From: Propionibacteriaceae bacterium
Lineage (GTDB): Bacteria > Actinomycetota > Actinomycetes > Propionibacteriales > Propionibacteriaceae
DNA: 46,474 bases
Direction: 5' to 3'
NCBI GenBank assembly: GCA_031272825.1
Contig: JAISTE010000052.1
Location: 1 to 46,474, forward strand
Below, piece by piece: positions 7,826 to 14,769 of the stretch; positions within the stretch are counted from its first letter, which is position 1, and each line of letters begins with the position of its first letter. Below the pieces are notes generated by a model. The model made no database searches, had not been told where the DNA came from, and saw only the letters and a list, made by a program, of their open reading frames with translations. Made by a program: the position numbers and the translations under genes.

Positions 7826-8449
7826 ATGAAGCTACGCTTCCCGATCGCCCTGGCCAGCGCAGCCATCTTGGCGCTCGCCGGCTGTGCGACCGACCCAGAG
7901 CCTGCCAGCAACCCGTCCGCAGCAGCCAGCGAAGACGGCGGGGCCGCCCCCGCTCCCGGGGATGCCGAGAACTCATTCACCGAGATCTCTCTCGGCGAGC
8001 CGGTCGTCGCCGACGACTGGGTGAACATCGCAGGCGTCTACTTCCAGCCCGTCGAGATGACCCCGGCTATGGATCCCAAGCCCGCCGACGCCGACATGCA
8101 CCTGGAGGCCGACATCACCGCCCTCGCCGGTAACGAGATGGGCTTCGGAGCAGGCGACTGGATCCCGAACCTTACCGTCGACTACGAGATCACCGGCGGA
8201 AACCTGAAGGCGCCGAAGACCGGCACGTTCATGGCCATGCAGGCGAACGACGGCCCGCACTACGGCAACAACATCGTCATCGGCAACAAGAAGGGTGAAG
8301 CCGGGACGTACCACATCAAGTTCATCGTGAAGGCCCCGGGCATGAACCACATGGTTCACACCGACGCCGAGACCGGCGTTACCGGCCGCTTCTGGGAGAC
8401 GCCGCTCACCGCCGAATGGGATCTGGACTTCGTGCCGCGGGAATGGTGA
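7826..8449 (+). CDS. P19/Tpd-type periplasmic iron-transport lipoprotein
   Basis: The 207-residue protein has a lipoprotein signal (LALAGC, Cys at residue 19), a Ser/Ala/Gly linker and a P19-like immunoglobulin-type domain. Recognisable elements are the Met/His pattern around VYFQPVEMTPAMDPKPADADMH, the acidic GNEMGFGAGDWIP, and HIKFIVKAPGMNHMVH near the end. P19 proteins bind copper and iron outside the membrane and pass iron to FTR1 permeases. A good ribosome site (AAAGGAG) precedes the ATG. It lies between the FTR1 gene and the DUF2318 gene, the usual arrangement. Confidence 0.9.
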   Translation: MKLRFPIALASAAILALAGCATDPEPASNPSAAASEDGGAAPAPGDAENSFTEISLGEPVVADDWVNIAGVYFQPVEMTPAMDPKPADADMHLEADITALAGNEMGFGAGDWIPNLTVDYEITGGNLKAPKTGTFMAMQANDGPHYGNNIVIGNKKGEAGTYHIKFIVKAPGMNHMVHTDAETGVTGRFWETPLTAEWDLDFVPREW

Positions 8450-8459
8450 GAAATTCCCA

Positions 8460-9641
8460 ATGACCCAGATGCTTGTGGGCGCGTTTGCCGCCCTCGCACC
8501 GACCTTGGCTTTCGTCCTCGCCGGTTTCCGGCGGGGACGAAAGCCCGCTACCCCCTATCTGATGTGGGGCTTGGCCGGGCTGCTCCTTGGAACCGCAGCA
8601 GCTATCGCAAAATTGAACCTCAAGGGCTTTAAGGGCGATTACTACATGCTCGCCTGCGCCGCGATCGTGGTGATCGCCGGGGTGCTCTCCTTTATTTGGT
8701 CTTGGGGTGTGTTCCCCTTCGCGCTCGGCCTGGCGGCGATGAGCGTCGAACCGCTGGTCGAGCGCCTCGACGCTCTCGTCCCCAACGACTCCACACCGTT
8801 TTCCACCGACACCGCCCTGCTCGGTGCCGGATGGCTGCTGGGCGTGGGAATCTGCGCGCTGATCGGCACGCTCGACTACTTGGGCTCGAAGCCCGCCTCC
8901 AACCGTCTCCTAGCTGTCGTGAGCCGCATTGCGATCGCGCTGGTCGTGCTCACCTCCTTGGTGAAGGTCGTCCAGGTGCTGCTCGGCTTCAAGGCCTTTA
9001 TCCGCGCAAAGTGGCTCTTCAGCTTCTACTTCGCCGTCTCTCCCCACACGGATCTGGCCGGGTATGCGCTGCTGGCGTTGGCCGTCGTTCCGCTGGCGGG
9101 GGCGGTAATCGCCGCCCGTAAGGTACCCGCCGCCGCTAACCCGGCGCAGAGCCGGACGCACCGGGCTGCTGCCCTTTCGCGTCGGCGCTTCTTAATCTCC
9201 ACCACGGGCCTGCTGGCTGCGTCGGTGGCCGGGGTTTCCTATGCCGCGGCCGCCGCACAAAAGTCCACCGCCCTCTCCCCCGCCGAACCGCTCACGGATG
9301 CGGGGCAAATGTTGACCGTCCCGCTGGAGGACATCTCCGACGGACACCTCCACCGCTTCGCCTACACGGCTTCGGATGGCACCGAGGTGCGCTTCATCGC
9401 CATCCAGAAGAACGCCAAGGCCTTCGGCATTGGGCTGGACGCCTGTGATGTGTGCGGTGCCACCGGCTACTACGAGCGCGACGGCCAGGTGATCTGCAAC
9501 CGCTGCGACGTGGCGATGAACATCGCAACCATCGGCTTCAAGGGCGGCTGTAACCCCATCCCATTCGAGTATTCGATCAAGGACGGCAAGCTCGTCGTCG
9601 CGAAGGCCGAACTCGAAAAGTACACCGCTGAGTTCAAGTGA
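8460..9641 (+). CDS. DUF2318 membrane protein with C-terminal Cys-rich Fe-S-type domain and internal Tat-like motif
   Basis: The 393-residue protein has about seven hydrophobic helices in its first 225 residues. A twin-arginine sequence SRRRFLI follows at residues 240-246, directly before another hydrophobic segment (STTGLLAASVAGVSYAAA). The soluble C-terminal DUF2318 domain has CxxC pairs at 329/332 and 346/349 and a further Cys at 364. DUF2318 proteins accompany FTR1/P19 systems and are presumed to carry a redox centre. The arrangement looks like actinobacterial Rieske proteins, where a late Tat signal exports a folded cofactor domain; here that is inference. Its place third in the operon is conserved in related systems. 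Confidence 0.85.
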   Translation: MTQMLVGAFAALAPTLAFVLAGFRRGRKPATPYLMWGLAGLLLGTAAAIAKLNLKGFKGDYYMLACAAIVVIAGVLSFIWSWGVFPFALGLAAMSVEPLVERLDALVPNDSTPFSTDTALLGAGWLLGVGICALIGTLDYLGSKPASNRLLAVVSRIAIALVVLTSLVKVVQVLLGFKAFIRAKWLFSFYFAVSPHTDLAGYALLALAVVPLAGAVIAARKVPAAANPAQSRTHRAAALSRRRFLISTTGLLAASVAGVSYAAAAAQKSTALSPAEPLTDAGQMLTVPLEDISDGHLHRFAYTASDGTEVRFIAIQKNAKAFGIGLDACDVCGATGYYERDGQVICNRCDVAMNIATIGFKGGCNPIPFEYSIKDGKLVVAKAELEKYTAEFK

Positions 9642-9650
9642 GGATTTGAG

Positions 9651-10919
9651 TTGTTCTTCCGCATGGTTTTTCGGGCGCTCACCCGCCAGGTGGGCAGGCG
9701 GGCGCTGATCGCGTTGACGGTCGCGCTCGGGGTCTCCCTATCCACGGCGATCCTGTCCGTGATGTGGAACATCGGCGACAAGGTGAACGAGGAGCTCAAG
9801 GCCTATGGCGCGAATATCGTAGTCAGGCCGCAATCTTCGGCCATTCTCTCTTCCTTGTACGAGGACGCCGACACCGGCTCGGCAACCCTGGCTGAGGAAG
9901 ACCTGGGCAAGATCAAGACGATCTTCTGGGCTTTCAACATCTTGGACTTCGCCCCCTTCCTATCGCTCGACGCCTCCGTTGCGGACTCCACCGCCTCGGT
10001 GGAGGGCACCTGGTTCAACAAGACGTTGGATTTGCCCACCGGCGAGCAGGCGCAGGCCGGAATGAAGAACCTGCGCTCCTGGTGGGATGTTTCGGGGGAT
10101 TGGCTGAGCGATTGCTGCGACGACAAAGTGATGGCGTCGTCTAGCTACGCCGCCGCCCACGGGCTCACCGTCGGGCAGATGGTGACGGTGGGCGGGCCGT
10201 CGACCTCCAAGACTCTCAAGCTCGCCGGGATCTACGATTCGGGCGATTCTTCCGCTTCCGATCTGTTGGTGACCTTGAAAACCGCCCAGGAGCTGGCCGG
10301 TAGCCCGGGAGCGGTTTCACGCATCGAGGTTTCGGCTCTGACCACGCCTGATAACGATCTGGCCCGGCGTGCGGCCAAGGATCCCAAGCTGCTGTCGGCG
10401 GCCGACTGGGAGACCTGGTATTGCACCGCTTATGTTTCCTCCATCGCCTATCAGCTCGAAGAGGTGATCCCCGAATCGGTGGCCCGTCCGGTGCGGCAGA
10501 TCGCCGAATCCGAGGGCGTGGTGTTGGAAAAGACCCAGTCGCTGATGCTGGTGATCGCGCTGCTTTCCCTGATCGGGGCGGCGATGGGTATCGCCAACCT
10601 GATCACCGCCTCGGTGATGGAACGTGCCGCCGAGATCGGCCTAATGAAGGCCATTGGCGGTACTTCCCGCCAGGTCGTCTTCACCATCTTGGCCGAGAAC
10701 CTGGTGATCGGCGCGATCGGCGGGCTGGCGGGCTACTTCGCCGGGCTGGGCCTGGCCCAGGTCATCGGCGAGGCGGTGTTCGGCACCTCCATATCCATAA
10801 CTCCGATAGTCGCCCCCATCATGGCCGGACTGGTCTTGGTGGTGATCGCGGTCGGCTCGCTGCCCGCGATCCGGCTGTTGCTAAAACTCAAGCCCGCGGA
10901 GGTGCTCCATGGCCGCTGA
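9651..10919 (+). CDS. FtsX/MacB-like ABC permease, first of two
   Basis: This 422-residue permease begins with TTG at 9651, preceded by GAGGA; the ATG at 9663 is an alternative. It has one N-terminal membrane helix, a large extracytoplasmic domain (about residues 45-290) and three C-terminal helices. The FtsX motif MERAAEIGLMKAIGGTSRQV precedes the second of the C-terminal helices. With the second permease and the ATPase it forms a transporter of unknown substrate that is conserved in FTR1/P19 loci. The gene ends EVLHGR-stop within a 25-bp sequence that is duplicated around the following repeat array. Confidence 0.88.
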   Translation: MFFRMVFRALTRQVGRRALIALTVALGVSLSTAILSVMWNIGDKVNEELKAYGANIVVRPQSSAILSSLYEDADTGSATLAEEDLGKIKTIFWAFNILDFAPFLSLDASVADSTASVEGTWFNKTLDLPTGEQAQAGMKNLRSWWDVSGDWLSDCCDDKVMASSSYAAAHGLTVGQMVTVGGPSTSKTLKLAGIYDSGDSSASDLLVTLKTAQELAGSPGAVSRIEVSALTTPDNDLARRAAKDPKLLSAADWETWYCTAYVSSIAYQLEEVIPESVARPVRQIAESEGVVLEKTQSLMLVIALLSLIGAAMGIANLITASVMERAAEIGLMKAIGGTSRQVVFTILAENLVIGAIGGLAGYFAGLGLAQVIGEAVFGTSISITPIVAPIMAGLVLVVIAVGSLPAIRLLLKLKPAEVLHGR

Positions 10920-10922
10920 TGC
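10898..10922. repeat. 25-bp direct repeat, copy 1 (end of first permease gene)
   Basis: This copy runs from the GGAGGT ribosome-site sequence through an ATG (10909) to GATGC and contains the stop codon of the first permease. It is identical to 11145-11169. The ATG in this copy is an orphaned start that now reads into the repeat array. Confidence 0.95.
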
Positions 10923-10960
10923 ACGACACCCGGAAATGCCAATACTTCGACATCGCGGGC

Positions 10961-11080
10961 TTTCCCTACCCCGCCATCTCGCGCCTTCCCTACCCCTTCA
11001 CCGCGCGCTTTCCCTACCCCGTCACCGCGCGCTTTCCCTACCCCGTCACCGCGCGCTTTCCCTACCCCGTCATCCTGCGC
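10961..11080. repeat. Five tandem 24-bp repeats (TTTCCCTACCCCGTCACC-type)
   Basis: Five consecutive 24-base units start at 10961, 10985, 11009, 11033 and 11057. Units 3 and 4 are identical and the others differ at a few bases. The fifth unit runs directly into a palindromic element. The same unit sequence precedes the palindrome at 20821, so this is an expanded form of a dispersed repeat. Confidence 0.9.
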
Positions 11081-11129
11081 GCCAGTCGCAGGATCTCCCC
11101 GCCAAAGATGCTGCGACTACGCGCAGCAT
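11072..11129. repeat. Two adjacent REP-like hairpins
   Basis: ATCCTGCG (11072-11079) pairs with CGCAGGAT (11087-11094). A second hairpin pairs ATGCTGCG (11108-11115) with CGCAGCAT (11122-11129). They are short extragenic palindromes of the same family as 20836-20924. Confidence 0.85.
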
Positions 11130-11144
11130 GACGATGTTTGGAAT

Positions 11145-11169
11145 GGAGGTGCTCCATGGCCGCTGATGC
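11145..11169. repeat. 25-bp direct repeat, copy 2 (start of second permease gene)
   Basis: Identical to 10898-10922 and 247 bases away. It supplies the functional ribosome site GGAGGT (11145-11150) and the ATG (11156) of the second permease. Without the inserted material, the two permease genes would overlap by 11 bases. Confidence 0.95.
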
Positions 11170-12277
11170 CAAGCGCGCACGCCGCGCGATGTTCACCACC
11201 ATGATCGTGCGGGCGCTCTCGCGCCGCCGTTCGCGAATGCTGGTGGCGCTGCTGGCCGTCACCGTCGGGGCGACGATGCTCACCGGCCTGAGCGCCGTGG
11301 TGCTCGGCGCACCGAGCCAGATGGGCCGCGAGCTGCGCTCCTACGGGGCGAACCTGGTGGTCTCGGGCAATATCTCCACCTCTTCCCTACCCTCCCTGGA
11401 TGCGGCCGTCGCTAGCGACGACGTCGTGGGCAGGGCCCCCTACCGCTACGCCGAGCTCAAGCTCAACGAGCAGGCGGTGACGGCCGCGGGCACCGACATG
11501 GAATCGGTGCAGTCGGTGCGCCCCTACTGGCAGGTTTCCGGAAGCTACCCGACCAGCGGGCAGGTGCTGCTGGGCCGCGATCTGGCCGCCACCTTCGGGC
11601 TGAAGACTGGCGAGACCATCTCGCTGGCCAAGGTCGGGGCCGATGAGGCCGCCGCCATGACGGTTGCCGGAATCCTGGATACCGGCGGCTCCGAGGATTC
11701 CTTCGTGGTACTCCCCTTGGAAGACTTGGACAAGCTGCTGGGCGAAGAGGGCAAGCTCGACGTCGTCGAGTACTCGATAGCCACTTCCAATCTGGATGCG
11801 GCGGCGGCAAAGCTCGCCCAGGCTGTCCCGGGTGCGAGCGCAGATCCGGTAAAGCGCCTTGCCAAGAGCGAGAATACCGTGCTGAACACGCTGAGCTCGC
11901 TGCTGGGAATTGTCGCGGTCGTCGTGCTCACGCTGATGCTCATCACGGTGGCGACGACCATGCTCGCGGTCGTCACCGAGCGCCGCTCCGAGATCGGGCT
12001 AAAGAAGGCCATCGGGGCCAGCCATCGCGAGCTCCTGCGCGAGTTCCTGGGTGAGGGCGTCTTGCTGGGAATCGCTGGCGGCGTCGTCGGCGGGATCCTG
12101 GGTTTGGGTTTCTCCCAGTTGGTGGCGATGCAGGTGTTCGCCCGTCCCATCGATGTGGTGTGGGGCTTGCTCCCCGCGTCGATCTTGATTTCTGCGGCCG
12201 TCACGGTGGTGGCGTCGCTGTGGCCCGTCGGCCGCGTGCTCGCGACCGACCCGGCGATCGTGCTACGAGAGGAATGA
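11156..12277 (+). CDS. FtsX/MacB-like ABC permease, second of two
   Basis: The 373-residue permease starts at the ATG at 11156, five bases after a perfect GGAGGT. It has an N-terminal helix (MLVALLAVTVGATMLTGLS), an extracytoplasmic domain and three C-terminal helices with the FtsX motif TERRSEIGLKKAIGASHREL. It presumably pairs with the permease at 9651-10919 and the ATPase at 12279. The gene was probably overlapped by the first permease gene before the repeat array was inserted. The substrate is unknown; in this context an iron or redox-cofactor role is inference. Confidence 0.88.
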   Translation: MAADAKRARRAMFTTMIVRALSRRRSRMLVALLAVTVGATMLTGLSAVVLGAPSQMGRELRSYGANLVVSGNISTSSLPSLDAAVASDDVVGRAPYRYAELKLNEQAVTAAGTDMESVQSVRPYWQVSGSYPTSGQVLLGRDLAATFGLKTGETISLAKVGADEAAAMTVAGILDTGGSEDSFVVLPLEDLDKLLGEEGKLDVVEYSIATSNLDAAAAKLAQAVPGASADPVKRLAKSENTVLNTLSSLLGIVAVVVLTLMLITVATTMLAVVTERRSEIGLKKAIGASHRELLREFLGEGVLLGIAGGVVGGILGLGFSQLVAMQVFARPIDVVWGLLPASILISAAVTVVASLWPVGRVLATDPAIVLREE

Positions 12278-12278
12278 A

Positions 12279-13025
12279 ATGGCACTGCTGGAACTGCGAA
12301 ACGTGACCCGCTCCTACGGGGAACTGGATGCGCTGAAGAACGTCGATCTCAGCGTAGAAGAGGGCGAATGGCTCTCCATCATGGGCCCGTCGGGGTCGGG
12401 TAAGACGACCATGATGAACCTGATCGGCTGCTTGGATAAACCCACGTCGGGCGAGATTTGGCTCGACGGCACGGAGCTGTCCCACCTATCGGGCAAGGCC
12501 CTGACCAAGGTGCGGCGCAACACCATCGGGCTGATCTTCCAAAAGTTCCACCTGGTGGGGCACCTCACCGCGTTGGAGAACGTGATGCTTGCCCAGTACT
12601 ACCACTCGCTGCCGGACAAGCAAGAGGCGCTGGAGGCCCTCGACCGCGTCGGCCTGGCCGCGCGCGCCTCGCACCTGCCCAGCCAGCTTTCGGGCGGCGA
12701 GCAGCAGCGGGTCTGCATCGCCCGGGCTTTGATCAACTATCCGAAGATAGTGCTGGCAGACGAACCCACCGGCAACCTGGACGAAGCGAACGAGGCCGTC
12801 GTTTTGGATTTCTTCTCCCAGCTTCACGCGCAGGGCACAACACTGATCGTCGTCACCCACGATCCCGAGGTTGGACGGCTGGGCGAGCGCCAAGTGAACC
12901 TGGCCCACGGCGTCATCGAGAAGGAGGTGCGCCACGCCCTAGCCTGCCCTTTGCTGCCTGATCAGGAGTGCGCCACCCCAGAGGAACCCTGCGACATCCG
13001 AGACCTGGAGAAGGTGATGGCATGA
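12279..13025 (+). CDS. MacB/LolD-type ABC transporter ATPase
   Basis: This cytoplasmic ATPase is 248 residues long with Walker [11 protein letters not shown]-loop LIFQKFHL, signature LSGGEQQRV, Walker B IVLADEP and the switch His in VTHDPEV. It lies one base after the second permease gene and its TGA overlaps the ATG of the next gene (ATGA), so the operon is tightly coupled. An unusual C-terminal tail of about 30 residues contains three cysteines ([17 protein letters not shown]), which is not part of the standard domain. Confidence 0.93.
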   Translation: MALLELRNVTRSYGELDALKNVDLSVEEGEWLSIMGPSGSGKTTMMNLIGCLDKPTSGEIWLDGTELSHLSGKALTKVRRNTIGLIFQKFHLVGHLTALENVMLAQYYHSLPDKQEALEALDRVGLAARASHLPSQLSGGEQQRVCIARALINYPKIVLADEPTGNLDEANEAVVLDFFSQLHAQGTTLIVVTHDPEVGRLGERQVNLAHGVIEKEVRHALACPLLPDQECATPEEPCDIRDLEKVMA

Positions 13026-13450
13026 AAAAGATTGCGGCTGCCGCATCCTTACTGTTGCTCACCGCCTGCGGCTACGGCGTGGACGTCAACATCGCCGACG
13101 GCGGTTTCCGCGACGGCGAGTTCGAGGGCAAATCTTCGGTCGATGAACTGGGAGCGACGGGACACGTCAAGCTCTCCATAGCCTCCGACAGGCTCACGGA
13201 CGTCGAATTTCAGGTGGTCGACGCCGACGGCACAGTCCACGACGCCGACTACGGGAAGACCGCCGGTGAGATCGTCAACCAAGAGAGCTACGAGAAGGCC
13301 CAGTTCTCCGTCGACGCCGAGGCCAAGTATGCCGCCCAGCTGCTGGAGACCAACGATCTGGAGCAGGTGGACACGATTTCGGGAGCGAGCCTGAACCACA
13401 AGACTTTCGAGGAGGCGGTGCTGGATGCGCTCGACAAGGCCAGGGTCTGA
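13022..13450 (+). CDS. FMN-binding-domain lipoprotein
   Basis: The 142-residue protein has a short lipoprotein signal (LLLLTAC, Cys at residue 13) and a single FMN-binding domain: GFRDGEFEG near the start and DTISGASLN before the last helix. In flavinylated relatives this motif reads SGA[ST]xT and the final Thr carries FMN; here that position is Asn. The start ATG overlaps the ATPase stop. The following gene encodes ApbE, the enzyme that attaches FMN to this domain type. A role as an extracytoplasmic electron carrier for ferric reduction is inferred from context. Confidence 0.85.
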   Translation: MKKIAAAASLLLLTACGYGVDVNIADGGFRDGEFEGKSSVDELGATGHVKLSIASDRLTDVEFQVVDADGTVHDADYGKTAGEIVNQESYEKAQFSVDAEAKYAAQLLETNDLEQVDTISGASLNHKTFEEAVLDALDKARV

Positions 13451-14165
13451 TACCTGCTGCGAGTGGGAGACGGACGTAGTCTTCCCGATCATGGGCACCG
13501 AGGGCCGCATCCAGGCTCAGGGGCCCGAAGACGCCGTAGAGGAGGCCGTTCACGCAGCAATCCACGAGGCCGTGCGCCTAGAGGGCCTGTGGTCGCGCTA
13601 CTCCCCCGTCTCGGAAATCTCGATTATCAACGCCGGGGCTACCTGGCTGACGGCCTCCCCCGAGACCTCCGCGCTGCTGCGCGAGGCGGCCCTGTGGCGG
13701 TCTATCACCGGCGGGGCCTTCGACATCGAATACGCGGGCGGCATCGACCTGGGCGGCATCGGCAAGGGTGCGGCGGTCGACCACATGTGTGGCATCTTGC
13801 GCGAACGCGGCGTGCGCCGGGCAATCGTGAACCTCGGCACGTCCTCGACTGGTTTCGTCGGTGAGCCGCCGCACCCCGACGGCTGGCACGTGGGCCTGCG
13901 CTCTCCCCTGGACGGCTCCATCCTGCGCACCCTGGCGGTGCGCGGCGCAGTCTCCACCTCGGGTACCGGCGAGCAAGGCGGCCACGTGATCGATCCGCGC
14001 GACGGCTCCCGGGTCGAAGGCCTCAAATCGGTGACGGTCGTCAGCCAAGACGGCGTAGCCGCCGAAGCCCTCAGCACAGCCCTGCTGGTGCTGGGCCGCG
14101 AGGCCGTCCCCTGGCTGCGCGAACGCTTCTGCGGCTTCAGCGCGTATTTCGTCGAGCCGAAGTAG
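13425..14165 (+). CDS. apbE: ApbE-family FAD:protein FMN transferase
   Basis: The 246-residue protein has ApbE motifs in order: FPIMGTEG near the start, DLGGIGKG (flavin/Mg site), AIVNLG, VSTSGTGEQGGHVIDPRDG, and EALSTALLVLG. It lacks a signal peptide, so it would act in the cytoplasm unless exported by other means. That is a puzzle, because its presumed partner is an exported lipoprotein. The start ATG at 13425 overlaps the preceding gene by 26 bases; the ATG at 13491 would remove the region before MGT. The final motif has Glu where ADALSTA-type Asp is usual. It is the last gene of the iron operon. Confidence 0.87.
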   Translation: MRSTRPGSDTCCEWETDVVFPIMGTEGRIQAQGPEDAVEEAVHAAIHEAVRLEGLWSRYSPVSEISIINAGATWLTASPETSALLREAALWRSITGGAFDIEYAGGIDLGGIGKGAAVDHMCGILRERGVRRAIVNLGTSSTGFVGEPPHPDGWHVGLRSPLDGSILRTLAVRGAVSTSGTGEQGGHVIDPRDGSRVEGLKSVTVVSQDGVAAEALSTALLVLGREAVPWLRERFCGFSAYFVEPK

Positions 14166-14244
14166 CCCGAGCATAGTTAGCCCAAAAGTGGGAGCGGCGG
14201 GTGAGCCGGAATATGAACTGCGGTAGGTTGCATAGGGAGGAAAT

Positions 14245-14769
14245 ATGAGCATCCTAATCATCCATGGCAGCCGCTTTGGACAGTCGACGAAGATCGCCCG
14301 CGCTATCCAAACCACGCTCGAATCGGCGGGGTTGGAAACCGAGTTCGCCGAGCTAGGTAAAGCGACCGATCCTACCGGGCACGAAGGCGTGGTGCTGGTC
14401 ACCTCGGTGCGCTACGGCTACTTCGATAAGAACGCCTATCGGATGATCGCCCGCCACCGCGAATTCCTCGATTCGGTGCCGACGCTGCTGGTTACCGTCT
14501 CGCTGACGGCACGCAAGCCCGAGAAGCGCGACCCCGCCGTCCACACCTACACGCGCAAGTTCTTGGCCAAATCCGGCTGGACTCCCACCCACACCGAGGT
14601 CGTTGCCGGGGCTCTGGAATACCCGCGCTACAACCTGTTCGACCGCAAGGCCATCCAGCTCATCATGCGGATCTCGAAGGGCCCGCTCGACCCGACGCTG
14701 TCTATCGAGTACACCGATTGGGATCAGGTCGAGGCCGCGGCAAGCGGCTTTGCCAAACAACTCGCCTAG
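14245..14769 (+). CDS. hemG: HemG-type protoporphyrinogen IX oxidase (flavodoxin fold)
   Basis: The 174-residue protein closely resembles E. coli HemG as I remember it. It has an FMN-binding start (ILIIHGSRFGQSTKIA), SVRYGYF, the long diagnostic segment ARKPEKRDPAVHTYTRKFL, AGALEYPRYNLFDR and YTDWDQVEAAA. HemG oxidises protoporphyrinogen IX to protoporphyrin IX with quinones as acceptor at the membrane face. The ribosome site AGGGAGGAA precedes the ATG. It follows the iron operon on the same strand after a 79-base gap, so supply of iron and of porphyrin may be linked. Its TAG overlaps the opposing permease stop. Confidence 0.88.
   Translation: MSILIIHGSRFGQSTKIARAIQTTLESAGLETEFAELGKATDPTGHEGVVLVTSVRYGYFDKNAYRMIARHREFLDSVPTLLVTVSLTARKPEKRDPAVHTYTRKFLAKSGWTPTHTEVVAGALEYPRYNLFDRKAIQLIMRISKGPLDPTLSIEYTDWDQVEAAASGFAKQLA

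Noticed and set aside
10909..11166. An 85-codon open frame with repeated RALSLPRH segments
   Set aside because: It is created by the 25-bp duplication and the 24-bp array; its ends come from the neighbouring permease genes. Treated as a by-product rather than a gene.
14245..14769. Generic flavodoxin annotation
   Set aside because: The ARKPEKR...YTRKFL and EYPRYNLFDR segments are specific to HemG.
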